Position numbers and translations under genes: made by a program | Notes under the pieces: model-generated | Seen by the model: the letters and a program-made list of their open reading frames with translations, nothing else | Told to the model about the DNA's origin: nothing | Database searches by the model: none | Origin: an uncultured Candidatus Melainabacteria bacterium | GTDB lineage: Bacteria; Cyanobacteriota; Vampirovibrionia; Gastranaerophilales; Gastranaerophilaceae | Direction of reading: 5' to 3' | DNA: 28,810 nt | Assembly (NCBI GenBank): GCA_934777245.1 | Contig: CAKVND010000029.1 | Coordinates: 1-28,810 of the forward strand | Shown: piece after piece, positions 17,711 to 26,368 of the stretch | Layout: each line of letters begins with the position of its first letter | Position numbering within the stretch: position 1 is the stretch's first letter

Positions 17711-18808
17711 ATGCTAAGAGCCGGAATTGTAGGACTTCCAAATGTTGGAAAATCAACACTATTTAATGCGCTTACTGCTACAAAAAACGCACAGAGCGCA
17801 AATTATCCATTCTGCACAATTGAACCAAACGTTGGGGTTGTTGTTGTGCCTGATGAAAGATTACAAATTTTATCAGATTTATGCAAAGCAAAAGAAATTA
17901 TTCCAACTGTTATCGAATTCGTTGACATTGCAGGTCTTGTTAAAGGTGCGAGCAAAGGCGAAGGCTTAGGAAACCAATTCTTGCACAACATCAGAGAAGT
18001 TGATGCGATTATTCAAGTTGTAAGATGTTTTGATGATGAAAATACAATCCACGTAGAAGGCAAAGTTGACCCTATTTCAGACATTGAAACAATCAATACA
18101 GAGCTTGCGCTTGCAGATTTAGCTTCTGTAGAAAGACGATTGCAAAGAATTTCTAAACAAGCTAAAGGCGGCGACAAAGAAGCAGTTTTAGAAGACAAAG
18201 CCTTGAAAAAACTTAACGAATTATTGCAAGACGGCAAGTTTATCAATCTTAAAGACCACTTTACAGAAGAAGAAATTAACGTTATTAAACAACTTAATTT
18301 AATGTCTGTTAAACCTGTTATCTATTGCGCAAACGTTTCCGAATTTGACTTGAAAGAAGGAAACGATTATACAAAACGCGTTGAAGAATATGCTAAATCA
18401 CATGGCGCTCAAACAGTTATTATTTGCGCAAGAATCGAAGAAGAACTTGTTGAATTAGGTGAAGAAGGCGCAAAAGAATATTTAGAAGAACTTGGAATTT
18501 CTGATAGCGGTATTAATAAAATGATTAAATCAGTTTATGAACTTTTAAACTTGATTACATTTATTACAGCCGGTGAAAAAGAAATTCACGCTTGGACGAT
18601 TACGCGTGGAACAAAAGCTCCGCAAGCCGCAGGTGTAATTCACACAGACTTCGAAAAAGGCTTCATCAGAGCAGAAGTTACAGGATACCAAGATTTTGTT
18701 GATAACGGTTCTTATACGGCTTGCAAAGATAAAGGCGTTACAAGACTTGAAGGTAAGGATTATGTAATGCAAGACGGCGATATCGTTCACTTTAGATTTG
18801 CAGTCTAA
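17711..18808 (+). CDS. ychF: Redox/ribosome-associated ATPase YchF (Obg-like ATPase)
   Basis: 365 residues from ATG 17711; the Shine-Dalgarno AAAGGA is eight bases away, whereas ATG 17705 would be only two bases from it. The P-loop is GLPNVGKST, the switch region DIAGLVKGASKGEGLGNQFL, and a C-terminal TGS domain ends GDIVHFRFAV. YchF belongs to the Obg GTPase superfamily but prefers ATP. It binds ribosomes and affects stress responses. It is monocistronic, ending at a strong terminator. Confidence 0.96.
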   Translation: MLRAGIVGLPNVGKSTLFNALTATKNAQSANYPFCTIEPNVGVVVVPDERLQILSDLCKAKEIIPTVIEFVDIAGLVKGASKGEGLGNQFLHNIREVDAIIQVVRCFDDENTIHVEGKVDPISDIETINTELALADLASVERRLQRISKQAKGGDKEAVLEDKALKKLNELLQDGKFINLKDHFTEEEINVIKQLNLMSVKPVIYCANVSEFDLKEGNDYTKRVEEYAKSHGAQTVIICARIEEELVELGEEGAKEYLEELGISDSGINKMIKSVYELLNLITFITAGEKEIHAWTITRGTKAPQAAGVIHTDFEKGFIRAEVTGYQDFVDNGSYTACKDKGVTRLEGKDYVMQDGDIVHFRFAV

Positions 18809-18823
18809 TAAACTTATATTATG

Positions 18824-18876
18824 AAAAAGCATTGGAAAATAAGATAATCTTAAAAGATTCCAATGCTTTTTTGTAT
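18824..18876. terminator. Bidirectional terminator between ychF and feoAB
   Basis: AAAAAGCATTGGAA (18824-18837) pairs with TTCCAATGCTTTTT (from 18858), leaving T-rich tails in both directions. It serves the convergent ychF and feoAB genes. Confidence 0.85.
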
Positions 18877-18910
18877 TTTATCTAATAGCATACACGCTAC
18901 GTAACAATCT

Positions 18911-21241
18911 TTAATGCCCTGCAAGCGCACTACCTAAGTAATATACGCAGAATGCTACGAGCCATGCGATTGAACATTGCATTAATACTACAAGCGTTGC
19001 ATAGCGTTTGCCTAATTCACGCCTTACAGTTGCAATTGCAGCCACGCAAGGTGTGTACAATAAACAGAAAACCAAGAATACAAATGCGGTCAGTTGACTG
19101 AATAATCCGCAATCTTTTATATCACCGACAAGAATACTTAATGTACTTACAACGCTTTCTTTCGCCATAAAGCCTGTGATGAACGCTGTTGCAATTCTCC
19201 AATCCGCAATTCCTAAAGGTTTAAACACAGGAACAAGGAAGTTGCCTAAAATTGCAAGTAAACTATCAGCAGGATGTGAAACAAGATTTAATTTAACATC
19301 AAAAGATTGTAAAAACCAAATTACTATTGTAGCCCAGAAAATTATTGTAAAAGCTTTAGTTACAAAATCTTTTGCTTTCATATAAATCAATCTGTAAACA
19401 TTTACAAAACTTGGCATTCTGTAATTTGGAAGTTCCATAACAAAAGGTACGGCTTCGCCTTTAAAGAAAAAGTATTTCATTATGTAAGCTAAAATTATGC
19501 CAACAAAAATTCCCAATAAATATAGACTCAGAATTACAACGGCCTGATGTTGTTTAAAGAATGCAGCTGTAAACAATGCGTAAACAGGGAGTTTAGCCGA
19601 GCAACTCATAAATGGAGTTAAGAAAATTGTCATTTTTCTATCACGTTCTGAAGGCAAAGTTCTGGTTGCCATAATTGCCGGAACTGAACAGCCGAAGCCG
19701 ATTAGCATAGGCACAAAACTTCTTCCGGAAAGTCCGATTTTTCTTAAAGCTTTGTCCATAAAAAACGCTACTCGTGCCATATAACCGCTATCTTCAAGAA
19801 TTGACAAGAAGAAAAACAGAGTTACAATTACAGGCAAGAAGCTCAAAATGCTTCCTACACCTTGGAAAATACCATCGATAATTAATGAATGCACGACAGG
19901 GTTTAAACCATAAGCCGTTAATGCATTATCAGCAATATTAGTTATAAATACGATTATTGCATCCATAAGGCTCGTCAAAAGCGTTCCTAAAGGCCCGAAA
20001 GTTATATAGAAAATAAATCCCATAATTGCTAAGAATGCTGGAATGGCGGTGTATTTACCTGTTAAAATTCTATCTGTTTTTGTAGAAATCTTTTGACCGA
20101 TTGTTTCAGTCGGTTTTGAAACAAAATTTGCACAAAGATTTTCTATGAATGTAAACCTCATATCGGCAAGTGCAGCTTCGCTATCAAGTCCTGAATCTTC
20201 CTCAAGTTCTTTAATAATGTGGTTGCAAGCATCAATTTCATTTGTGTCCAAATCTAAAGCGTCTAGCGTAATTTGATCTTTTTCGGTTAATTTTGTCGCT
20301 GCAAATCTTGTCGGAATTTTAACCGCATGCGCGTGGTCTTCGATTAAATGTTCAATAGAGTGAATGCATCTGTGAACAGGGCCGTCCGCACAAAAATCAA
20401 TGCGTTTTGGATGATCGCCGTATTGCGCAACATTAATTGCGTGATCGATTAGTTCACCTATGCCTTCGCCTTTTGATGCAGAAATCGGAATTACAGGCAC
20501 GCCAAGCGCCATTTCTAAACCGTTAACATCAATACTTCCACCGCTTTCAGCAACTTCATCCATCATGTTTAAAGCAATTACCATTGGAATATCCAACTCT
20601 ATAAGTTGCATTGTAAGAAATAAATTTCGCTCAATATTTGTCGCATCAACAATGTTGATAATTCCGTCAGGTTTTTGTTTTAGGATAAAATCGCGAGTTA
20701 CAACTTCTTCATTACTATATGGTGAAAGTGAATAAATCCCAGGAAGGTCTGTAATTGTTGCATTTTCGTAATGTTTGATAACGCCGTCTGTTCTATCAAC
20801 CGTAACGCCGGGGAAGTTTCCAACGTGTTGGTGTGAACCTGTAAGTTTGTTGAAAAGCGTTGTTTTTCCACAATTTTGGTTACCTGCAAGCGCAAAATGT
20901 ACATTTTCTTTTAACTTAATTCGTTTTGCGCCGTCAATTTGTTCTTCACCAATCATAGAGTGGTCAATATCTTCAAAAACTTTGTTTTTGCGGGGATAAT
21001 CGTGGGCATCGTGAATATCTTTGAGAATGATTTTTGACGCATCAGATTTTCTAATTGTAAGTTCATATCCGCGCACTCTGATTTCCAACGGGTCTCCCAT
21101 TGGTGCAGTTTTAATTAATTTAACTTCCACGTTTGGAGTTAAACCCATGTTCAAAATATGGTTGCGAAGCGCTTTATCTTCGCATTCAATTGATTTTATA
21201 TATCCTTCTTTTCCAACAGGCAAATTATCTAAAGTTGTCAT
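18911..21241 (-). CDS. feoB: FeoA-FeoB fusion, ferrous iron transporter
   Basis: 776 residues. Residues ~1-75 are a FeoA-type SH3 domain (LPVGKEGYI...LNMGLTPNVEV...LEIRVRGYELTIRK), fused by a linker to FeoB. The G domain has G1 GNQNCGKTT (120-128), G3 DLPG (165-168) and G4 NMMD (225-228). The membrane part has about ten spans with two Gate motifs containing Cys (GFGCSVPAIMATR and LLYTPCVAAIATVRREL). It imports Fe(II) across the inner membrane, driven or gated by GTP hydrolysis. No separate feoA or feoC is nearby. GAGG lies five bases before the ATG. Confidence 0.96.
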   Translation of the reverse strand: MTTLDNLPVGKEGYIKSIECEDKALRNHILNMGLTPNVEVKLIKTAPMGDPLEIRVRGYELTIRKSDASKIILKDIHDAHDYPRKNKVFEDIDHSMIGEEQIDGAKRIKLKENVHFALAGNQNCGKTTLFNKLTGSHQHVGNFPGVTVDRTDGVIKHYENATITDLPGIYSLSPYSNEEVVTRDFILKQKPDGIINIVDATNIERNLFLTMQLIELDIPMVIALNMMDEVAESGGSIDVNGLEMALGVPVIPISASKGEGIGELIDHAINVAQYGDHPKRIDFCADGPVHRCIHSIEHLIEDHAHAVKIPTRFAATKLTEKDQITLDALDLDTNEIDACNHIIKELEEDSGLDSEAALADMRFTFIENLCANFVSKPTETIGQKISTKTDRILTGKYTAIPAFLAIMGFIFYITFGPLGTLLTSLMDAIIVFITNIADNALTAYGLNPVVHSLIIDGIFQGVGSILSFLPVIVTLFFFLSILEDSGYMARVAFFMDKALRKIGLSGRSFVPMLIGFGCSVPAIMATRTLPSERDRKMTIFLTPFMSCSAKLPVYALFTAAFFKQHQAVVILSLYLLGIFVGIILAYIMKYFFFKGEAVPFVMELPNYRMPSFVNVYRLIYMKAKDFVTKAFTIIFWATIVIWFLQSFDVKLNLVSHPADSLLAILGNFLVPVFKPLGIADWRIATAFITGFMAKESVVSTLSILVGDIKDCGLFSQLTAFVFLVFCLLYTPCVAAIATVRRELGKRYATLVVLMQCSIAWLVAFCVYYLGSALAGH

Positions 21242-21260
21242 TTTAACCTCAAAACTTCCT

Positions 21261-21315
21261 ACATATATTATATGTGCTAAAATTTTTACAGGTAGTTCAT
21301 TTAATGTAGTATAAT
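21261..21315. promoter_or_regulatory. Divergent feoAB / uvrC promoter region with palindrome
   Basis: A 15 bp palindrome, ACATATATTATATGT (21261-21275), contains a TATAAT-like -10 for feoAB on the minus strand and may be its operator; it does not match a classic Fur box closely. On the plus strand TATAAT (21310-21315) ends seven bases before the uvrC ATG, which implies a leaderless uvrC mRNA. Confidence 0.5.
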
Positions 21316-21322
21316 AAAATAT

Positions 21323-22993
21323 ATGAACGAAGCTTTATTAGAAACAATTAAACTTGTGCCGACTCAACCGGGGTGCTATCTTTACTACGATAAAAATGGT
21401 GAAATTATTTATGTCGGCAAAGCAAAAAACCTTAAACGCCGAGTTTACAGCTATTTCCACAAACAGCATGAAAGTCCGAAAACCAACATTTTGGTTTCAC
21501 AAATAGAGAAGCTTGAATACATCATTACAGATTCAGAAGTCGAAGCTTTGATTTTGGAATCGCATTTAATAAAGAAACATAAGCCAAAATACAATATTTT
21601 ACTTAAAGACGACAAAAAATATCCATATTTTTTGATTACAGATGAAGATTTTCCACGAATTCAAGTTGTAAGAAAGAAAAACTTAAATCCGGACAAAGGC
21701 AGATTTTACGGGCCTTATACAGATGTTGGCGCAATGTATGCAACTCTTGATTTTTTAAAACGACTTTTTCCGCTCAAACAATGTAAAACTCCAAAATTCT
21801 CAAACCGTCCATGCCTGTATTACCATATTGGCAAGTGTCTTGCGCCATGCCAAGGTAAAGTTACGCCGGAAGAATACCAAAAACTTATTCAACAAGTCGA
21901 GTTATTTTTGAGTGGTAAGCAATCAGAACTTTTGAAGCAAATTCAAGTTCAAATGCAAAAATACGCTGACTCTGAACAGTTCGAAAAAGCTGCAAAAATG
22001 CGCGACAGCTATCTGGATTTACAAAAAACTCTCGAACGCCAAAAAATCGTTTATGAAAATACAAAACTGAACGAAGATATTATTGCAGTTATCTATGAAG
22101 ACGGAATTTTGGCAATAGTCATTATGATGATTAGAGAAGGCAGACTTATTGATAAAAAAGATTTTACATATTTTGTTGATAATGTCGATAAAACAGAATA
22201 TTTTGAAACATTTTTCCGTGATTATTATTCCGGTTTAAAATTAGAATTTCCGGATAGAATTATATCAAAAGACCTACAAGATATTGGTGATAAAGAGCTT
22301 TATCAAGATTGGTTGAAAATACTTTCCGGTAAAAAAGTAACGATTAATTATGGCAACGGAAAATTCAAAGAACTCTACGAACTTGCAATGAAAAATGCAA
22401 CAAATTTATTAGAAAATGCTAAATTGAAGAAAATGGCGCAAATTCGCGATGATTTTAATGAAGTAGGAGCATATTTAGCAGAAAAATTACATCTTACGAA
22501 TTTCCCTAATAGAATTGAATGTTACGATATTTCGCATATTCAAGGTACAAACACAGTTGCTTCCATGGTAGTTTTTCAAAACGGTCTACCTAAAAAAACT
22601 GCTTATCGAAAATTTAAAATTAAATCGACAGAAGGCAAACCAGACGACTTTTTATCTATGAAAGAAGTTTTATCACGCAGACTTTCAAGATTAGGTGAAC
22701 CAAAGTGGGAAAAACCTGATTTAATAATTATAGATGGTGGAAAAGGACAATTATCAAGCGTTATGCAGATTGTAGAAGATATGGGAATAAAAGTCGGCAA
22801 AGACGGTATTGACTTCGTTTCACTCGCAAAACGAGAAGAAGAAGTATTTTTGCCAAACCAATCTGAATCTATCTTACTTCCAAGAGAATCTAACGCTTTG
22901 TATTTAATTCAGCGTATTAGAGATGAAGCACACAGATTTGCGATTACATTCCACAGAGACCTAAGATCTAAAAAACTTAAAGAAGGAAGTTAA
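21323..22993 (+). CDS. uvrC: UvrABC nuclease subunit UvrC, lacking the C-terminal HhH domain
   Basis: 556 residues against about 600 for the usual enzyme. The N-terminal GIY-YIG nuclease (PTQPGCYLYYDKNGEIIYVGK, in part; residues ~13-90) makes the 3' incision. A Cys-rich linker has CLYYHIGKCLAPC, and a UVR motif (residues ~200-235) binds UvrB. The RNase H-like C-terminal nuclease (CYDISHIQG, IIDGGKGQLSS, HRFAITFHRDLRSK) makes the 5' incision. The protein stops at KLKEGS, just where the tandem helix-hairpin-helix DNA-binding domain normally starts. No HhH coding is seen downstream in any frame. No Shine-Dalgarno is present; a -10 lies seven bases before the ATG. Confidence 0.95.
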   Translation: MNEALLETIKLVPTQPGCYLYYDKNGEIIYVGKAKNLKRRVYSYFHKQHESPKTNILVSQIEKLEYIITDSEVEALILESHLIKKHKPKYNILLKDDKKYPYFLITDEDFPRIQVVRKKNLNPDKGRFYGPYTDVGAMYATLDFLKRLFPLKQCKTPKFSNRPCLYYHIGKCLAPCQGKVTPEEYQKLIQQVELFLSGKQSELLKQIQVQMQKYADSEQFEKAAKMRDSYLDLQKTLERQKIVYENTKLNEDIIAVIYEDGILAIVIMMIREGRLIDKKDFTYFVDNVDKTEYFETFFRDYYSGLKLEFPDRIISKDLQDIGDKELYQDWLKILSGKKVTINYGNGKFKELYELAMKNATNLLENAKLKKMAQIRDDFNEVGAYLAEKLHLTNFPNRIECYDISHIQGTNTVASMVVFQNGLPKKTAYRKFKIKSTEGKPDDFLSMKEVLSRRLSRLGEPKWEKPDLIIIDGGKGQLSSVMQIVEDMGIKVGKDGIDFVSLAKREEEVFLPNQSESILLPRESNALYLIQRIRDEAHRFAITFHRDLRSKKLKEGS

Positions 22994-23095
22994 AAACTTC
23001 AAGTCCAATATAAACTTTAAATCTAATCTTTAGTTCTAATTTTTATGTATGCAAGCTTTTTAGGCATGAAAAAATTATATAAAATTTCGATTAAT

Positions 23096-23455
23096 TTATG
23101 CATAATAATCTAACCCCTTATTCTTTTGCTTTGCTTCTAATCGTTCGGCTTGAGCTTTAATTCCCTTGGCTTGACTTGCAACCTTGTAATCCTGACTTGA
23201 AGGATCAGCAGGTGCCATAGCAGAATTAATCACAGTGTTAGCCTCGTTAATAGTTTTCTTTGGATTTTTAGGATTCAACGATGGAATTTTTATAGAAACA
23301 TGACCACCTACAGGAATACCATTTTTCCAATCTATAACAATGGGACCGGTTAATGAACCTCCCACTGCTTTATGCGCTCTTTCATGAGTATAAATTTCTG
23401 CCAATCTTTGTCTTACTATGTTTTGTCGTTGATTTCCGATGCTGGTTATATTCAT
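23096..23455 (-). CDS. SprA-related putative metalloprotease, short form
   Basis: 119 residues. HERAH (H24, E25, H28) is an HExxH zinc-protease motif, followed by KAVGGSLTGP, PVGGHVSI and a tail with APADPSSQDYKVASQA. These match the SprA-related family (pattern RAHExAHxxxGG...GGEVxI...APADPSxQDxxVAxxA), which is usually longer, often with an N-terminal extension. The function of the family is poorly known. No signal peptide and no strong ribosome-binding site are seen, so activity is uncertain. Confidence 0.7.
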   Translation of the reverse strand: MNITSIGNQRQNIVRQRLAEIYTHERAHKAVGGSLTGPIVIDWKNGIPVGGHVSIKIPSLNPKNPKKTINEANTVINSAMAPADPSSQDYKVASQAKGIKAQAERLEAKQKNKGLDYYA

Positions 23456-23548
23456 TCACACTACCCATTTCAATTGGAACTATCTTCCAAGAATTTTATT
23501 ATACTCTTTTTTGAAAAATTTGCAATAGGTAAAAATTATATTCATAAC

Positions 23549-23596
23549 AAAATCACATGTTTTAATGATTCACAAATCATCGAAACATGTGATTTT
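23549..23596. terminator. Long hairpin after the EF-hand-like gene
   Basis: AAAATCACATGTTT (23549-23562) pairs perfectly with 23583-23596. After a wobble and a mismatch, ATGATT pairs with AATCAT around a CACA loop. It lies downstream of the minus-strand gene 23621-23956; the flanking A/T runs are compatible with termination on both strands. Confidence 0.6.
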
Positions 23597-23620
23597 AAAG
23601 TAATAATTAAAATTACTATA

Positions 23621-23956
23621 TTAACCATCAACTGGGAATTGAGGATTTTCGATTTCACGCTCTTGTTCTGCCTTTGCATCTTTTTCACGTTGTTCTATTA
23701 AGTTAAGTAATGCCTCAATCTTTATCATTAAATCATCCGGAAGCAAAGGTTTTAACATATTTAAAAATTTTGACCTTTCGTTTCCTGTTAATTTACCATC
23801 GCCAACAACATTTCCGTCTTTATCAGTTTTACCCTCTGTATCACATTGTTCAAAAACGCTTTTTATGATTGCAGCCTCTTTTGATTCTTTTGACGCCACA
23901 GACTCAAAAGTTCCTAATGTACTATCAATTGATGTATTTGAAATAATAAAACTCAT
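23621..23956 (-). CDS. Small EF-hand-like protein
   Basis: 111 residues, with AGGAG seven bases before the ATG. The centre (DTEGKTDKDGNVVGDGKLTG, residues ~39-58) resembles a calcium-binding loop, with acidic residues and glycines spaced as in EF-hand or dockerin-like motifs; a helical part follows (ERSKFLNMLKPLLPDDLMIKI, in part). The C-terminus is charged (EQREKDAKAEQEREIENP). No signal peptide is visible. The neighbouring small SprA-like gene is on the same strand, but a hairpin separates them. Function is unknown; calcium binding is inferred. Confidence 0.65.
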   Translation of the reverse strand: MSFIISNTSIDSTLGTFESVASKESKEAAIIKSVFEQCDTEGKTDKDGNVVGDGKLTGNERSKFLNMLKPLLPDDLMIKIEALLNLIEQREKDAKAEQEREIENPQFPVDG

Positions 23957-24055
23957 TTTTTTTCTCCTATAAATCTATTACATCTACTATATCGGCATAT
24001 TTTTGAAAAACTTTAATATTTTTTGCGATTTTGTTACAAAAATTTACAAATATTT

Positions 24056-24121
24056 AAAAAAAATAGAAAGTTGATAATAAAAATCATTTAAAATAATTTT
24101 CCATTTTCAACTTTCTATTTT
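24056..24121 (-). terminator. Terminator of the fab operon
   Basis: AAAATAGAAAGTTGA (24060-24074) and TCAACTTTCTATTTT (24107-24121) are perfect 15 bp arms with a 32-base AT-rich loop. Leftwards the stem is followed by T8. It lies 31 bases after the fabG stop. Confidence 0.7.
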
Positions 24122-24152
24122 CCATTTATCTGAAATATCTATGCGTGTTGCA

Positions 24153-24884
24153 TTAAATCATTAAACCGCCTGCAACTTCGATTGCTTGACCTGTTACGTA
24201 TTCAGTATCAAGAGCCAAGAATTTAACAACTTTAGCGATATCTTCAGGAGTTCCTAATCTCTTCATTGGAATAGCTTTTAAGTATTCGTCAATGTTAGGA
24301 AGTTCTGCAGTCATAGCTGTTTGAATGAAGCCAGGGCAAACTGCGTTTACTCTGATATTTCTTCCGCCGAATTCTTTTGCAAGAGTTTGAGTCAAACCGA
24401 TTAAACCTGCTTTAGAAGCTGAGTAGTTAGCTTGACCTGCGTTACCGTGACGGCCAACAATACTTGACATATTGATGATAGAACCTTGACGAGCTTTCAT
24501 CATGTACTTGATTACAGCGTGAGTTACACAATAAGCAGAAGTTAAGTTAATTTTGATAACTCTTTCCCATTGTTCCATATCCATTCTAATGAATAAACCG
24601 TCTTTTGTAATACCTGCGTTGTTCAACAATACGTCGATTTTGCCGTGTTCAGCAATCATCTTATCAACAGCTTCTTGAACTGCTTCAGCGTTTGAAACGT
24701 CAAATTGGTAGAACCAAGCGTTAACGCCCAAAGCCTTGATTTCATCAAGAGCAGGTTGAACTTTTTCAGCTTCGCAAATATCGTTGATAATAATGTCGCA
24801 ACCAGCTTTTGCTAATTCTAAAGCACAAGCCAAACCGATACCACGTGAACCACCTGTAATAAGTGCAATTTTTCTTTCTGTCAT
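24153..24884 (-). CDS. fabG: 3-oxoacyl-[acyl-carrier-protein] reductase
   Basis: 243 residues from ATG 24884, supported by AAGGAG eight bases upstream; the longer frame adds a non-conserved leader. It is a short-chain dehydrogenase with the NADPH fold TGGSRGIG (residues 10-17), NNAG, and a catalytic tetrad of N113, S141, Y154 (YSASK) and K158. It reduces 3-oxoacyl-ACP in fatty-acid elongation. It is last in the plsX-fabH-fabD-fabG string; acpP and fabF, often next, do not follow. Confidence 0.95.
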   Translation of the reverse strand: MTERKIALITGGSRGIGLACALELAKAGCDIIINDICEAEKVQPALDEIKALGVNAWFYQFDVSNAEAVQEAVDKMIAEHGKIDVLLNNAGITKDGLFIRMDMEQWERVIKINLTSAYCVTHAVIKYMMKARQGSIINMSSIVGRHGNAGQANYSASKAGLIGLTQTLAKEFGGRNIRVNAVCPGFIQTAMTAELPNIDEYLKAIPMKRLGTPEDIAKVVKFLALDTEYVTGQAIEVAGGLMI

Positions 24885-24913
24885 GTAATTCTTCTCCTTA
24901 TTTTTAAGTTTTT

Positions 24914-24942
24914 GTTGGACAGGTATGCCCAACCTACATTTT
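24914..24942. repeat. GTTGG...CCCAACCTACATTTT hairpin repeat
   Basis: A dispersed palindromic repeat between fabD and fabG. It is close to 27564-27593 in the same operon, sharing the GTTGG stem and the CCCAACCTACATTTT end, and to the stem at 13933-13955. Confidence 0.65.
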
Positions 24943-24956
24943 CTATATTTTATTTT

Positions 24957-25006
24957 GAGGTGCCAAATTGGAACATCAAAGTTTTGAGGTCACAAATTGT
25001 GACCTC
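24957..25006. repeat. Two tandem 29 bp units, each a 21 bp palindrome
   Basis: The second palindrome (24986-25006, GAGGTCACAA and TTGTGACCTC around one A) is perfect. The first (24957-24977) has the same frame, GAGGT..CAAATTG..AC.TC, with mismatches. Both are preceded by TTTT. They start right after the fabD stop codon and could be a REP-like pair or protein-binding sites. Confidence 0.7.
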
Positions 25007-25018
25007 ACCTCTAAGCCT

Positions 25019-25966
25019 TTACACACCTGCCATTTGCTCTTTCAATGCGCTAACTGTTGCATCCAAAGAAGCTTTGTCAAACACATTATAAACAGTTGTT
25101 TCAGGAGCGATTTTCTTATTCAAACCGGCAAGAACTTTACCAGGGCCAATTTCGATAAACGTATCAACACCTTCTGCAACCATTTTTTGAATAGTTTGTG
25201 TCCAATGAACTGATGAAGAAATTTGTCTTGGCATTTTTGATTTAAAATCATCTGCCTTGATTGTTGCTTCGGCATCTACGTTTGTAATAACAGGAATTGA
25301 AGCGTCATTTAAACTAAATTCAGCAACAAAGCTTGCAAATTCTTTACCTGCATTTTCCATGAATTTTGAGTGGAATGCGCCTGAAACAGCAAGAGGTACA
25401 ACTCTTCTTACACCGTTTGCAAGTAACCATTCAGAAGCGGCTTTAACTGCATTATCATCACCAGTAATAACAACTTGTGCAGGTGAATTGTAATTCGCAA
25501 CATCAACATAACCAACTTTAGAACCTTCTTCTAATCCTTGTTTAAGTTGTTCTTCTGATGCGTTTAATACAGCAGCCATAGAACCGCCTTTTGTAGCGCC
25601 CATCAAATCTGCACGTTTTTGAATAAGTTTTAAAGTTGTTTCCAAATCCATAACTCCTGCAGCGTGCATTGCACAATATTCGCCCAAAGAATGACCTGCT
25701 ACAAAGTCAGCATTGATATTTAATTCTGATTTTAAAGCTTCCATTGCTGCAATTGACATTGTTACGATTGAAGGTTGAGTATTAACAGTTTGTTTCAAAT
25801 CTTCTTCAGGTCCTTCAAAACAAATTGTTGTAATACTTTTATTTAAAGTTTTGTCTGCTGTATCAAAAACATTTTTTGCAGATTCAAAATTATCATATAA
25901 ATCTTTTCCCATGCCCACAGCTTGTGAACCTTGTCCAGGGAATAAAAATGCTACTTTTTTTACCAT
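25019..25966 (-). CDS. fabD: Malonyl-CoA:ACP transacylase
   Basis: 315 residues of normal length. FPGQGSQ (9-15) forms the oxyanion part, S93 in GHSLGEYCA is the acyl-carrying nucleophile, and H199 in SGAFHS is the partner. It loads malonate from CoA onto ACP for fatty-acid synthesis. AAGGAG at six-base spacing supports the start. It is separated from fabH by a 471-base gap that holds the GIY-YIG unit. Confidence 0.96.
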   Translation of the reverse strand: MVKKVAFLFPGQGSQAVGMGKDLYDNFESAKNVFDTADKTLNKSITTICFEGPEEDLKQTVNTQPSIVTMSIAAMEALKSELNINADFVAGHSLGEYCAMHAAGVMDLETTLKLIQKRADLMGATKGGSMAAVLNASEEQLKQGLEEGSKVGYVDVANYNSPAQVVITGDDNAVKAASEWLLANGVRRVVPLAVSGAFHSKFMENAGKEFASFVAEFSLNDASIPVITNVDAEATIKADDFKSKMPRQISSSVHWTQTIQKMVAEGVDTFIEIGPGKVLAGLNKKIAPETTVYNVFDKASLDATVSALKEQMAGV

Positions 25967-25987
25967 GTTTAACTCCTTATGTTTTAT

Positions 25988-26035
25988 CGTGCCGTCATTC
26001 TGAGGGCGATTAGCCCGAAAGAATCCAGCTTTTTT
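25988..26035 (+). repeat. REP-like repeat, left arm around the GIY-YIG gene
   Basis: It begins CGTGCCGTCATT and ends GAATCCAGCTTTTT, with an internal GGGCGATTAGCCC hairpin. Its outer and inner ends are the reverse complement of the copy at 26369-26409. Confidence 0.75.
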
Positions 26036-26049
26036 ATAAATTATTTTAT

Positions 26050-26346
26050 TTAATCTAAAATTTCATAATATAAATCATTCCAATCCGGATTATTTATTTC
26101 TATTAATTCCAGTTTCTTTTTTCTTGGTGAATTTTTTAATTTCTTTTCTCTTTCAATTGCAGTTAAAATATCTTCAAAAACTTCATAATATCCAAGTTTA
26201 TCAATACCATATTTTTCAGTAAAACCTTTAACAAACTTTTGCTTATGCTCGTAAACTCTTTTTACTAAATTTGAAGTTACACCAACATAAAGAGTGCCAT
26301 TTCGTTTATTAAATAAAATATATACATAACTGCAATTGTTGTTCAA
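26050..26346 (-). CDS. GIY-YIG domain nuclease, single-domain type
   Basis: 98 residues of the small GIY-YIG/UPF0213-like group. YVYILFNKRNGTLYVGVTSN carries the Y...GxxYVG core, R30 follows in NLVKRVYEH, and a conserved Glu lies in AIEREKKLK. It starts at TTG 26346 (a stop lies two codons upstream), so translation may be weak. The gene sits between two inverted REP-like repeats in the fabH-fabD gap. Such nucleases are often found with dispersed palindromic repeats; whether this one moves the repeat is unknown. Confidence 0.85.
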   Translation of the reverse strand: MNNNCSYVYILFNKRNGTLYVGVTSNLVKRVYEHKQKFVKGFTEKYGIDKLGYYEVFEDILTAIEREKKLKNSPRKKKLELIEINNPDWNDLYYEILD

Positions 26347-26368
26347 ATTTCAATGTCCCATTTTGCCG

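Noticed and set aside
21261..21275. Fur box for feoAB
   Set aside because: The palindrome is real, but its sequence is a plain AT alternation without the GATAAT hexamers of Fur sites.
22994..23095. Frameshifted HhH remnant of uvrC
   Set aside because: The 100 bases after the stop contain no HhH-like coding in any frame, so the truncation is not a simple frameshift.
24957..25006. CRISPR array
   Set aside because: Only two adjacent palindromic units with a very short spacer; no cas genes in the window.
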